From Alsobacter soli (GTDB lineage: Bacteria > Pseudomonadota > Alphaproteobacteria > Rhizobiales > Beijerinckiaceae), in the NCBI RefSeq assembly GCF_003004785.1, contig NZ_PVZS01000017.1:1-64000 (forward strand): a stretch of DNA of 64,000 bases. Direction: 5' to 3'. Below are positions 1 to 8,976 of the stretch, piece by piece. The notes under the pieces are model-generated. The model searched no databases and was not told the DNA's origin. It saw only the letters and a program-made list of their open reading frames with translations. Positions within the stretch are counted from its first letter, which is position 1; every line of letters starts with the position of its first letter. Made by a program: the position numbers and the translations under genes.

Positions 1-23
1 TTCAAATCCTGCCCCCGCAACCA
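1..23 (+). tRNA. 3' end of initiator tRNA-fMet (partial)
   Basis: Only the T arm, the 3' half of the acceptor stem and an encoded CCA are in the window. The T loop reads TTCAAAT and the tail CCCCGCA-A-CCA, which matches the 3' end of alphaproteobacterial initiator tRNA-Met. The anticodon lies outside the window, so the identity rests on the tail alone. Confidence 0.8.
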
Positions 24-49
24 AATCTATCCAGAGACGTCGAGCCGTG

Positions 50-73
50 GCCGCCCGTGTGGGGCGGCTTTTT
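50..73 (+). terminator. Rho-independent terminator after tRNA-fMet
   Basis: A perfect 7-bp stem (GCCGCCC / GGGCGGC, loop GTGTG) is followed by five T residues. It lies 26 bases after the tRNA CCA and ends that transcript. Confidence 0.85.
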
Positions 74-236
74 GCATTTGGGCGCGCTCGTGGGCGGTCA
101 CTTCGTGCTCTCGCCTCGTGGAACGGGCGCGTCGCCCGCAGGCGATCTGCGGAAGCAGCAGCGCCCGCCATCGCAACCGAGGGGCAACGCGTCCTGCGGC
201 GAACCGCCCCTTCGTAAATTCACGATCAGGCTAAGG

Positions 237-253
237 ACCAATTCACAATTGGT
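237..253. repeat. Perfect inverted repeat ACCAATT-CAC-AATTGGT
   Basis: A 7-bp perfect inverted repeat with a 3-base centre sits 47 bases before the start of the small gene at 301. It is AT-rich in GC-rich surroundings, so it may be an operator or a cold-box-like site; nothing shows its function. Apart from this site I see no gene or RNA between 74 and 300. Confidence 0.35.
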
Positions 254-300
254 TGGGCAAGAGTAGGCTCTCAGGCTTACGGTCTTGAAGGTCACCCCCG

Positions 301-489
301 ATGCCCGACAAACGATCGCAGGACAGCGCGGAGGAACCGGCCCTTGCCCGATGGCAGGTCGAACTGGTCGCCGTCGCCGGCCGCCTGGACCTGGCGAGGC
401 GCACCCAGCGCGTCATCCGCCGCAACCGGCGCCGCGCCGTCCGTGACGTCCTCGCCCTGATCGCGCCCGGCTCCGACGCGGGCGACTGA
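301..489 (+). CDS. Small basic hypothetical protein (62 aa)
   Basis: I do not recognise this protein. It is 62 residues long, with an acidic N-terminus and a strongly basic middle (residues about 33-50 are rich in Arg), no membrane segment and no signal peptide. GAAGG at 287-291 is a reasonable ribosome binding site nine bases before the ATG. A strong bidirectional terminator begins 17 bases after the stop, which fits a real transcript on this strand. It could be a small nucleic-acid-binding protein, but that is only inferred from its charge. Confidence 0.5.
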   Translation: MPDKRSQDSAEEPALARWQVELVAVAGRLDLARRTQRVIRRNRRRAVRDVLALIAPGSDAGD

Positions 490-505
490 TCGGGACGGAA
501 ATAGC

Positions 506-537
506 AAAAAGCCTCCGGCGCCGAGCGCCGGAGGCTT
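506..537. terminator. Bidirectional Rho-independent terminator
   Basis: A perfect 11-bp GC-rich stem (GCCTCCGGCGC / GCGCCGGAGGC, loop CGA) has A residues on its left and T residues on its right, so it can stop transcripts from both sides. It lies between convergent genes at 301-489 and 561-1136. Confidence 0.85.
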
Positions 538-560
538 CCTGATCTCAGGACTTGTTCGCC

Positions 561-1136
561 TTACTTCAGCTTGAAGTCGGGGGCGCTCTTGAGCTGATCC
601 TTGGTCATGCTGATCATGCCATGATCGGGATAGCTGCGGTCCTTGGCGTTGTTGCTGGCGGCGACGGTGCCGGTGGTCTCGGTCGAAGGGTGCGCGGCCG
701 TGTTGTTGGCCGTGTTCATCGTGCCGGCCGAGCCGGATGTGTTCGACGCTGTGGTCGCCTTGCGGGGCGTCTCGCTCCACTGGATGGCGTTGAACGGCAC
801 GGCCACGTTCTTCTCGCCCATGCCCAGGAAGCCGCCCACGCCGATCACGACAGCCTTGGCGTTGCCCTGCTGGTCGAGAAGGATGTCCTTCACGTCGCCG
901 ACCTTCTCGTCGTTCTGGCCGTAGATGTCGACGCCGACGAGCTTCGAGCCGCGCCATTCGCCGGCCTGCTCGTTCGTGATGAACTGCACATTGCCGGAAC
1001 CCGCGGTCGTCGAGGAGCTCGACATCGACTGGCCCGAGGTGGACGGATTGGTCGCGTTGTTGTTGGTCTGCGCGACGGCCGTGCCGGCCAGAAGCGCGGT
1101 GGCGAGAAGACTGGTTGCGAGCTTCGTTTTCAGCAT
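561..1136 (-). CDS. Secreted PRC-barrel domain protein
   Basis: The 191-residue product has a clear Sec signal peptide (MLKTKLATSLLATALLAG, cleavage near AVAQ), a Ser/Thr/Asn-rich linker to about residue 45, then one PRC-barrel domain (about 50-115, including GSKLVGVDIYGQNDEKVGDV) and a low-complexity Thr/Ala/Asn tail. It should act in the periplasm or at the envelope; many alphaproteobacterial relatives are annotated as stress-linked, but their role is not known. The start at 1136 is chosen because GGAGAGAG lies just upstream and the signal peptide begins there; a longer reading frame upstream has no protein-like features. It diverges from the CsbD-like gene, and the shared EcfG-type site at 1319-1346 may serve both. 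Confidence 0.85.
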   Translation of the reverse strand: MLKTKLATSLLATALLAGTAVAQTNNNATNPSTSGQSMSSSSTTAGSGNVQFITNEQAGEWRGSKLVGVDIYGQNDEKVGDVKDILLDQQGNAKAVVIGVGGFLGMGEKNVAVPFNAIQWSETPRKATTASNTSGSAGTMNTANNTAAHPSTETTGTVAASNNAKDRSYPDHGMISMTKDQLKSAPDFKLK

Positions 1137-1318
1137 GGCTCTCTCCAAACGTGCAAGAATTCGGATTGCGCTCAGATCCGCGCTCTTCGATAACTGCAAA
1201 CCGAACAGAAGGTTCGCGCTTATCCCGCCGAGAGAAGACATGGCCGAAATCCGAGCGTAAGCGTGGCGGCCCGCCTGGCGTAAGCGTCGCCGTTCTTTGC
1301 ATCGCTCACCTATTGCAT

Positions 1319-1346
1319 GGAACTGTCGCGCGAAAGCTTGCGTTCC
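1319..1346. promoter_or_regulatory. EcfG-type general stress promoter, possibly bidirectional
   Basis: The plus strand reads GGAAC (1319-1323), 17 bases, CGTT (1341-1344), a perfect match to the alphaproteobacterial EcfG (general stress sigma) promoter, 39 bases before the CsbD-like start at 1383. The same segment on the minus strand reads GGAAC (1346-1342), 17 bases, AGTT (1324-1321), so it may also fire towards the PRC-barrel gene. The plus-strand match is strong; the minus-strand reading has one -10 mismatch and would give a leader of about 180 bases. Confidence 0.75.
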
Positions 1347-1382
1347 GAGGCCGGCGGGGGCTTGGCAGAACATGAGGGTCGC

Positions 1383-1688
1383 ATGGATACGGATCGCGTT
1401 ACGGGAACGGTCACCAACATCGCCGGCAAGGTCCAGAGCGCGGCGGGCGACCTGACTGGCGACCTTGGGACACAGGCGAAGGGCATGGCGAACCAGGCGA
1501 CGGGCGCGGCCCAGGACGCCTATGGACGGGCCAAGGACGCCGTCCGGGACCTGGCTGACCAGGCGCCGGAGTCCTATCGCCAAGGAGCCGAGACCCTCGC
1601 CCGGCAGGTGCAGGCCAACCCCCTCGGGGCCCTGGCCGTGGCGGCGGCCGCAGGTTTCGCGCTGGCGACAATCCTGCATCGGCGCTGA
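1383..1688 (+). CDS. CsbD-like stress protein with C-terminal membrane segment
   Basis: The 101-residue protein begins with a CsbD-like, Ala/Gly/Gln-rich helical region (GTVTNIAGKVQSAAGDLTGD at about 8-27) and ends with a hydrophobic segment of about 18 residues followed by HRR, as in DUF883/ElaB-type anchored proteins. It is predicted to be a small, helix-rich inner-membrane-attached stress protein; no enzymatic role is known for the family. The ATG at 1383 is preferred over an in-frame start at 1317 because the latter lies upstream of the EcfG promoter and GAGGG stands just before 1383. It should be under general stress (EcfG) control. Confidence 0.8.
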   Translation: MDTDRVTGTVTNIAGKVQSAAGDLTGDLGTQAKGMANQATGAAQDAYGRAKDAVRDLADQAPESYRQGAETLARQVQANPLGALAVAAAAGFALATILHRR

Positions 1689-1715
1689 CCAGCGCCTGCC
1701 TCCCGAGAGGCCGGT

Positions 1716-2483
1716 TCAGTCCGCCACGGTGTCTTCCAGGCGGGCGCCTGGCGCGCTGGGACGGGTGAGGCGGAACTCCACCAGCAAGGGGAGATGATCG
1801 GACGCCTTTCTGGACAGGGGCGTCCGAACCGGTTCGGCCCGGGTCACCTCGACCCCGGCCGAGACGAAGACATGGTCGATGCGAAGCACCGGCAGCCGGC
1901 CCGGGAAGGTCGGCTGCGCACGCGCGACGAGCCGCGAGCCCTGGGCGTCTCGCAGGCGGGCGGCGACCCGCCGATAGGCACGAGACTGGGGCACGGCGTT
2001 GAAGTCCCCCAGCAGGATCGCGGGCGCGCTGCATTTGGGGTGGCCCAGCCACTCGGGTCCGAGCAGCGCCTCGATCTGGCGCAGGCGCTCGAGGCCTCGC
2101 AGCCCCAGATGGGTGTTGATCACCTGCACTTCGCCGCCCGGCAGTTGCACGGCGGCCCATAGGGCGCCGCGAGGCTCCGCCCCGGTCCTTTCCGGGAGGG
2201 CGCCTCCCTTGACGAAGCGGGAGGGCCGGGCGGTCAGGATGGCGTCGCCGTACATCTCCTCCATGACCCGCAAGGCGGGATGGAAATGCATCTGCATCCC
2301 GAGTTCGTCGGCGATGACCTGGGCCTGATCCACGCCGCCGCTCCGGGCGCGGCGGACGTCCAGTTCTTGAAGGGCGACGATGTCCGGCTGGCAGGCGGCG
2401 ATCACGGCCGCGATCCGGCGCGGGTCGAGCACGCCGTCGACGCCGAGGCAGCGGTGGACGTTGTAGGTGATAATGCGGGGCAT
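1716..2483 (-). CDS. Endonuclease/exonuclease/phosphatase (EEP) family protein
   Basis: The 255-residue protein carries the EEP fold motifs in order: ITYNVHRC near the N-terminus, IVALQELD (metal-binding Glu), INTHLG (His), LLGDFNAVP (Asp and Asn) and SDHLPLL near the end (catalytic Asp-His). EEP enzymes are Mg-dependent phosphodiesterases acting on DNA, RNA or phospholipids, and the substrate cannot be told from sequence. No signal peptide is seen, so it is probably cytoplasmic. The start at 2483 (MPRIITYN) is chosen because the fold starts there; it could extend nine residues upstream. It converges on the CsbD-like gene. Confidence 0.85.
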   Translation of the reverse strand: MPRIITYNVHRCLGVDGVLDPRRIAAVIAACQPDIVALQELDVRRARSGGVDQAQVIADELGMQMHFHPALRVMEEMYGDAILTARPSRFVKGGALPERTGAEPRGALWAAVQLPGGEVQVINTHLGLRGLERLRQIEALLGPEWLGHPKCSAPAILLGDFNAVPQSRAYRRVAARLRDAQGSRLVARAQPTFPGRLPVLRIDHVFVSAGVEVTRAEPVRTPLSRKASDHLPLLVEFRLTRPSAPGARLEDTVAD

Positions 2484-2675
2484 GGCCTTCGTCGTTTGAC
2501 GCGTCCACAACGCTGGGGGCGCTTCGCCGTTGCCCGACCTGCCCTCCGGTTGGTCGCGCCATGCTTCAGCGCCCCTTGGAGGGGGCGAGGGACCGGTCTA
2601 GTCTCCGCGCCTCTCAACAGCCCGCTCAGTCGGGCCGAGGCTCCCGGGAGGAGCCGCCGCAGGGGACAGCCGCCA

Positions 2676-3461
2676 ATGGATCTCGGACTGAACAACAAGA
2701 AAGCGCTTGTGGTCGGCGCCAGCCGCGGCCTGGGCGCCGCGATCGCTCAGACCCTGGCGAAGGAAGGCGCGACCGTGTTCGCGGCTGCGCGCAGCGTGGA
2801 CAAGATCGAGGCCTGGATCGCCGAACTGCCGACGGAGGTGCGCGGCCGGGTTTCGGCCCTGCAACTCGACACCGGGGACCTGGCCCAGGTCGAGGCCGTT
2901 GCGGACAAGCTGCTGGCCCAGGGAGGCGTCGACGTCCTCGTCAACAACACGGGCGGGCCGCCCCCAGGAGTCGCCAAGGAGGTGAGGCGGGACGCCTGGA
3001 TCACGCAGTTCCAGTCCATGGCGGCGAACCTGTTCCACCTCACGCAGCGCCTGCTTCCGCCCATGCAGGAGCGCAAGTGGGGCCGCATCATCACCGTCGC
3101 GTCCTCCGGGATCGAGCAGCCGATCCCGAACCTCGCCCTGTCGAACGGCATCCGCTCGGCGGTGCTCGGCTGGTCCAAGACGCTGGCGACCGAGGTCGCC
3201 GCGGACGGGATCACGGTGAACATGGTGCTGCCCGGCCGCATCCAGACCGAGCGGATCGGCCAACTCGACAAGGCCAATGCGGATCGGCTCAACGTCACGG
3301 TCGAGAAGATCGCCCAGAGCGCCATCTCGCAGATTCCGGCCGGGCGCTACGGCGCCCCGCAGGAGTTCGCCAATGTGGTCGCGTTCCTGGCCGGCGAACC
3401 GGCCTCCTACGTGACCGGCAGCAAGATCCGCATCGACGGCGGCGCTACGCGCGGCGTCTGA
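2676..3461 (+). CDS. Atypical short-chain dehydrogenase/reductase-like protein
   Basis: The 261-residue protein has the SDR Rossmann fold: GASRGLGAA near residue 13, VNNTGG in the middle and a C-terminal GSKIRIDGG. The SDR catalytic Tyr and Lys are not where they should be. Counting back from the conserved KTLA, the Tyr position is Ser and the Lys position is Arg (LSNGIRSAVLGWSKTLA). This is like the SDR subgroup described as beta-ketoacyl-ACP-reductase-like without a normal active site. A usual 3-oxoacyl reductase call would therefore be unsafe. The start at 2676 gives a normal family length. It stands alone, divergent from the EEP gene. Confidence 0.85.
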   Translation: MDLGLNNKKALVVGASRGLGAAIAQTLAKEGATVFAAARSVDKIEAWIAELPTEVRGRVSALQLDTGDLAQVEAVADKLLAQGGVDVLVNNTGGPPPGVAKEVRRDAWITQFQSMAANLFHLTQRLLPPMQERKWGRIITVASSGIEQPIPNLALSNGIRSAVLGWSKTLATEVAADGITVNMVLPGRIQTERIGQLDKANADRLNVTVEKIAQSAISQIPAGRYGAPQEFANVVAFLAGEPASYVTGSKIRIDGGATRGV

Positions 3462-3484
3462 GCGCTTCTTTCCTTCGGCGGGGC

Positions 3485-3676
3485 TCAGCCCCCGCCGATC
3501 TCCTCGATGACCTTGCCCGAGCCGCCGCAGTTTTCACATGCGGCGCCGTTCAGGCGGCCAGTTCCGTGGCATTTCGGGCAGACATTTTCGCCCGTGCCGG
3601 GCGTCCCGGGCGGGGCCTGGTCGCCGGGGTTGAGCCGGGTCGCGCCTTTCTGGCCGGATTCTTCCTGATCGCCCAT
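3485..3676 (-). CDS. Small DnaJ-like CxxCxGxG zinc-finger protein
   Basis: The 63-residue protein has a polar N-terminus and a C-terminal pair of CxxCxGxG motifs (CPKCHGTGR and CENCGGSGK), the zinc-binding repeat of DnaJ proteins, here without a J domain. It could bind one zinc ion and act as a small redox or chaperone helper; no specific role can be given. GGAGGA lies seven bases before the ATG at 3676, which rules out a longer frame upstream. A weak EcfG-like site lies 29-53 bases upstream. Confidence 0.75.
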   Translation of the reverse strand: MGDQEESGQKGATRLNPGDQAPPGTPGTGENVCPKCHGTGRLNGAACENCGGSGKVIEEIGGG

Positions 3677-3704
3677 GACCGCTCCTCCGTCTTGATGAGG
3701 CGGC

Positions 3705-3729
3705 AACGCGGAGCCGGCGCTGCGGTTCA
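3705..3729 (-). promoter_or_regulatory. Weak EcfG-like promoter candidate
   Basis: The minus strand reads TGAAC, 16 bases, CGTT, one mismatch from GGAAC-N16/17-CGTT. It lies just upstream of the zinc-finger gene and overlaps the end of the gene before it. Confidence 0.25.
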
Positions 3730-4101
3730 GGCGACCTCGTCCACGCGCATCCGACGGCCCCAGGCGTCGAAGAAATGCCCTTCGTTCAGCACGAGCCGAT
3801 CGTCGTGGACGCGGGTCTCCAACATCCGCAGCTTCAGGCGCGCCGCCGCGGAATCCAGCGGCCCACCCTGCCTGGCGCATTCGGGGAAGAACGCAGCGCC
3901 GTCCCAGGTCACGCCTGCGCTGGAGAAGAGCCGGGCGATCTGGCCCCAGTCGAGTTCATCGCCGATCACATGCACGAAGGTGGAGCGGAGCGGCGTCACC
4001 TTGCGCCTGCCGATGCGGACCAGCAGCACCAAGGCGGTGAAAGCGCCCGTCTCGGCGAAGGCGGCTTTGATCCAACCGTCGAAGTCGTCAGAAGTCGACA
4101 A
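3727..4101 (-). CDS. Hypothetical protein, TTG start
   Basis: I do not recognise the family. The 124-residue product contains a hydrophobic stretch (FTALVLLVRIG), then RSTFVHVIGDELDWGQIARLF and a C-terminal part rich in Arg, Asp and Phe; it looks like a soluble globular protein. The frame has no ATG or GTG near its 5' end. A TTG at 4101 with CGGAG eight bases upstream gives a start that overlaps the previous gene by 14 bases. This implies translational coupling to the gene at 4088-4558. A longer reading to 4350 only runs over that gene in the wrong frame. Confidence 0.6.
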   Translation of the reverse strand: MSTSDDFDGWIKAAFAETGAFTALVLLVRIGRRKVTPLRSTFVHVIGDELDWGQIARLFSSAGVTWDGAAFFPECARQGGPLDSAAARLKLRMLETRVHDDRLVLNEGHFFDAWGRRMRVDEVA

Positions 4102-4558
4102 CGGGCCGCTCCGGGATGTAGACGTCAAAAAGGGACCAGAAGGGCGATCGGTACTCGGACTCGTACCAGGCCTCGAACTGGGCCAGGGCCGCAAAGAGAT
4201 CGCCCTTCCCCTCGCTGCCTTCTCCATCAGCGTTCTCGCTCGCGTGCGCCAGATTGGCGGCTTCCTGAGCAACGGGAGCGAGATGCTCGAGAATGCTATC
4301 GTGGGCAGGCGTGTCCTCGTCCCATCCGAGTTCGCGGCGCGCGGCCGCAAGGGCCGCTCCTGCGGCGCCTTCGGGAGCGCCGACCGCCTGCGCGTAGGCC
4401 AGCATCTCCCGGACCATGTTCAGCCGCCGGTAGGCGAACGTGCGCTTCCGCGCGAGTTCGTCCATGCGCGTCGCGAATTCGCGGCGGAAGGCCTCCTCGG
4501 CGGCGTCGGCCTCTCCGGCAGCCTGTTGGAGGCGCGCCAGAACGTCATCCGGGCTCAT
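4088..4558 (-). CDS. Hypothetical helical protein
   Basis: The 156-residue product is not one I recognise. Its first 90 residues are rich in Ala, Glu and Arg and should be helical, perhaps a coiled coil (LARLQQAAGEADAAEEAFRR). The C-terminal half has aromatic residues (FEAWYESEYRSPFWSLFDVYIP). No signal peptide or membrane segment is seen. It begins 16 bases after the tRNA-Sec gene on the same strand and overlaps the next gene, so the two hypothetical genes form a pair. The start at 4558 is taken because the frame upstream runs through the tRNA. Confidence 0.65.
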   Translation of the reverse strand: MSPDDVLARLQQAAGEADAAEEAFRREFATRMDELARKRTFAYRRLNMVREMLAYAQAVGAPEGAAGAALAAARRELGWDEDTPAHDSILEHLAPVAQEAANLAHASENADGEGSEGKGDLFAALAQFEAWYESEYRSPFWSLFDVYIPERPVVDF

Positions 4559-4574
4559 GTGCGCTCCCGGAGAT

Positions 4575-4670
4575 TGGCGGAAGAGAGTGGGAGTCGAACC
4601 CACCAGAGACCGTCTCGCGGCCCCCACCGGATTTGAAGTCCGGCCGACCCACCAGGGCCGATTCTCTTCC
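4575..4670 (-). tRNA. selC: tRNA-Sec (anticodon TCA)
   Basis: The 96-base gene has an 8-bp acceptor stem (GGAAGAGA / TCTCTTCC), discriminator G, encoded CCA, a long variable arm and the anticodon loop CTTCAAA with anticodon TCA (complement of 4634-4636). These features define bacterial selenocysteine tRNA. It is 50 bases after selB on the same strand, close to selA and the UGA-containing formate dehydrogenase gene, which it serves. Confidence 0.95.
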
Positions 4671-4720
4671 AAGACCAGCAATAGCGGAACCTGCGCCGTT
4701 TCGGGAGCACATCCATGTGG

Positions 4721-6664
4721 TCATGCGCTTGTCCCGAAGAGGTCCAGCCGGTGGCGGTTGATGCGGCGCAGGTCGCCGCGACGCATGGTGACGCCGTAGC
4801 GGTCGAAAAATTCGAGGATCTGGATCGCGACCTTGCGGCCGTTGTCCAGCCGATCGCGGAACTGCGCCGCCGTGAACTCGCCCTTTGGCCCATGGGCAGC
4901 GAGATCCGCGGCGACGCCCACCATCTCGGCGACGGTCGGGCGCAGGAAGAAGTGGTCGTGCGCCACCTCGTCGACTTCCCCCCGGCGCCCGACGAGCCTG
5001 AAGGCGCGGCGGACGCGGGCCTCCTCGACATCGAGCAGGCCCGCAATGTCGCGCACGCGGGGCGGACGGAAGCGCTCCTGGCCGGCGATGAGGGGTCGCA
5101 TGCGGCCCCAAAGCGCCTCGTCGTCCTGGCTCAGCCGCACCACATGGCTGGCGAGGCGGACCCATGCGCCGTCCAGGGCGATCCCAGCTGCCCCGGAGGC
5201 GGGACGGGCGAGCGCCTGCAAGGCGGCCCGGAACACGGGCGCGGGAAGGCGCCGGTCCAGCTGGAGGCGCAAACGCTCCGCGCCGATGCCAGCGAGATCC
5301 GGATTGGCCTCGTGCCAGGCTGCAAGGGAGGCGAGCACGCCGCGCTTCAGCGAAAGCCAAAAGGCCGGGTCCAGGAGAGCGACGTCTTCGCCGACCGGCA
5401 GCCTGACAAGCGAGCGGGTCTCGGCCATGGACAGGATGTTTTCGATCGCCACGCCGTGGTCACGGGCGAATGCGCGGGCCGAGACATGGTTGGGGGGAAC
5501 GCGCGCGAGCGCCGCCAGCGCGTCCTCCGGCAAGCCCAACGACAGGGCATCGAGTTGAGCCAACCGCTCCGGCGTTCTCCGCTTGCGCTCTGGCGCGCGC
5601 AGGTCCAGCACGCGCCCGCCGCCGATCGTGCGGGTGGCCGAGGTGTCGCGGATCACGAAACGCTCAAGGTCAGTGGCCGCAACCGGCTTCTCGAGCACCA
5701 GCTGAACGCGACCGCCCGTGCCCGGCCGTATGACGCCGTCCTGCAAAGGCACGATCCGGGCGGCCACCTCGGCGCCGCCGATATGAAGCCAGACAGGCAT
5801 CCAGAGCCCGACTCCCTTGGGCTCGGACGGCAAGACCAGGAGTTCCGCGTCCAAACGCAGCGTCGGCGCGTGCAGGCGCGGGTCGAGGACGACGTCGCCG
5901 CGGCGGACGGCGTCCTTGGCGACCCCTGGGCCGGCGATGTTGAGCGCGCAGCGGTCTCCGGCTCTTCCGCGCTCCGCCGGGCGATTCTGGGCGCGGATCG
6001 ACCTCACGCGCGCTTCGATCCCGGACGGCGACACCATCACGGAGTCGCCCACCCCGACGGAGCCGGCCACCACCGTTCCGGTGACGACCGCGCCGGCGCC
6101 GGCCAGGGTGAAGCAACGATCAACGGTGAGCCGGAACAGGCCGGCGTCGCGCCGCGCCGCCGTCTTCTTCGACTCTTCGGCGAGACATCGCTCAAGGTCA
6201 CGAACGCCGGCGCCGGTGGCAGATGAGACCGGCAGGATCGGGCTGCCGGCGAGCCCCGTCCCTGCAAGCGTCTCGGCGATCTCCGCCTTCACGGCCGCGA
6301 GGCGCGCAGGCTCGACGAGGTCCGCCTTGGTCAGGGCCACGACGCCCCGGGTGAGGCCGAGCAGGTCCAAGATGGCCAAGTGTTCGCGCGTCTGCGGCAT
6401 CACGCCATCATCCGCCGCCACCACCAGAAGAGCGAGGTCCACGCCGGCGGCCCCGGCCAGCATGGTGTGAACGAAGCGCTCGTGGCCGGGAACGTCGACG
6501 AAGCCGATCACCGAGCCGTCGGGCTGAGGCCAGTAGGCGAACCCAAGGTCGATGGTGATTCCGCGGGCTTTCTCCTCCTTGAGGCGGTCCGGGTCGACGC
6601 CCGTGATCGACCGGACGAGGGACGACTTGCCGTGGTCGATATGGCCCGCCGTGCCGACGATCAT
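4721..6664 (-). CDS. selB: Selenocysteine-specific elongation factor SelB
   Basis: The 647-residue GTPase carries Sec-tRNA to the ribosome at UGA codons that are followed by a SECIS hairpin. The N-terminal G domain shows [13 protein letters not shown] (P-loop), [12 protein letters not shown] (switch I), DVPGHE and TKAD. OB-like domains follow, then C-terminal winged helices (from about residue 400) that bind the SECIS RNA; E. coli SelB is 614 residues. The start at 6664 overlaps the stop of the Sel1-repeat gene as ATGA, so translation is probably coupled. A longer frame upstream lacks any SelB character. Confidence 0.95.
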   Translation of the reverse strand: MIVGTAGHIDHGKSSLVRSITGVDPDRLKEEKARGITIDLGFAYWPQPDGSVIGFVDVPGHERFVHTMLAGAAGVDLALLVVAADDGVMPQTREHLAILDLLGLTRGVVALTKADLVEPARLAAVKAEIAETLAGTGLAGSPILPVSSATGAGVRDLERCLAEESKKTAARRDAGLFRLTVDRCFTLAGAGAVVTGTVVAGSVGVGDSVMVSPSGIEARVRSIRAQNRPAERGRAGDRCALNIAGPGVAKDAVRRGDVVLDPRLHAPTLRLDAELLVLPSEPKGVGLWMPVWLHIGGAEVAARIVPLQDGVIRPGTGGRVQLVLEKPVAATDLERFVIRDTSATRTIGGGRVLDLRAPERKRRTPERLAQLDALSLGLPEDALAALARVPPNHVSARAFARDHGVAIENILSMAETRSLVRLPVGEDVALLDPAFWLSLKRGVLASLAAWHEANPDLAGIGAERLRLQLDRRLPAPVFRAALQALARPASGAAGIALDGAWVRLASHVVRLSQDDEALWGRMRPLIAGQERFRPPRVRDIAGLLDVEEARVRRAFRLVGRRGEVDEVAHDHFFLRPTVAEMVGVAADLAAHGPKGEFTAAQFRDRLDNGRKVAIQILEFFDRYGVTMRRGDLRRINRHRLDLFGTSA

Positions 6665-7490
6665 GCGGCGGCTCCGTTCGGCCCGGGCAGGGGGGCGCGC
6701 GAGCGTCGGTCCGCCTCCGCGAACTCCGCCGCGGTCAGGGACGACCGGACGGCGGCGTAGAAGGGATCGGCCAGGGGGCTCAGGCCCGCCCGGGCCCGCA
6801 GGAGCCAGGTCATCGCGGTAAGCGGATCGCGGTTGACGCCCTGACCGAGGTGGTAGGCGGCGCCCAGCATGGCCTGGGCGTCCGGCTCGCCGAGCGCGGC
6901 GGCCTTGGACCACCACAGGGCGGCCTGGGACGGGTCGCGCTCCACGCCGAGCGCATTGTGGAACAGCATGCCCAGCCGGGTCATGGCGGTGGCCACGCCC
7001 TGGGCGGCCGCGAGTTCCGCGTATCGGCGCGCCTCGGCCGGATCGGCCGGCAGGCTCTCGCCTTCCAGCAGCATCCAGGAGAGCATGTGCTGCGCCTCGG
7101 CGTCGCCCTGCTCGGCGGCGGCGCGATACCAGCGCACGGCCGATTGGTCGTCGCGGTCGACGTGCTCGCCCTTGAAGAACAGGGACGCCAGGTTTCGTTG
7201 CGCGACGGCGTCGCCCGCCTCGGCCGCCAGGGTGAGCCAGCGCTGGGCGAGAGCGCCGTCGGCCTCAACGCCGAGGCCTTCGGCGAAGCAGGCGCCCACG
7301 TTGTTCTGGGCTCGCGGGACGCCGGCGTGGGCCAGGGGGCCCCAGATCGCCAGGGCGGCGGCGAAGTCGCCGTCCGCCGCGAGGGCCTGGGCGCGCGCCA
7401 GGGCTTCGCCGACCGTCTGGCCGCCGGCGGTTCGGTCCGCTGCTTCGGCGGCGGAAGGCTTGGCGAAGAAGCCTTTCAGGCGGGCGAACA

Positions 7491-7491
<1 letters not shown>
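6661..7491 (-). CDS. Sel1-repeat (tetratricopeptide-like) protein between selA and selB
   Basis: The 276-residue protein consists mostly of about five Sel1-like repeats of 36 residues (roughly 60-240). Their hallmarks are [36 protein letters not shown] and [18 protein letters not shown]. Such repeats form helical solenoids that bind other proteins. No signal peptide is present, so it should be cytoplasmic. It overlaps selA by one base (TGATG) and selB by four (ATGA), which places it firmly inside the selenocysteine operon. A scaffold for SelA, SelB or FDH maturation is a plausible inference, not shown. The name Sel1 comes from a yeast/worm gene and has no link to selenium. Confidence 0.85.
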
Positions 7492-8903
<1,412 letters not shown>

Positions 8904-8976
8904 GGCGGGCGCTCCCTCCGGGAGACAGCATACGCGTGGAGATGTGGCCTCAGCGGCCACGTTCAAGATGCGGGCG

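Noticed and set aside
57-266. Possible small gene after tRNA-fMet
   Set aside because: It begins inside the tRNA terminator, lacks a ribosome binding site and has no protein-like pattern.
2561-4636. Long plus-strand frame across the SDR gene and the genes downstream
   Set aside because: It is out of frame with the SDR and antisense to three other genes; composition is typical of a shadow frame.
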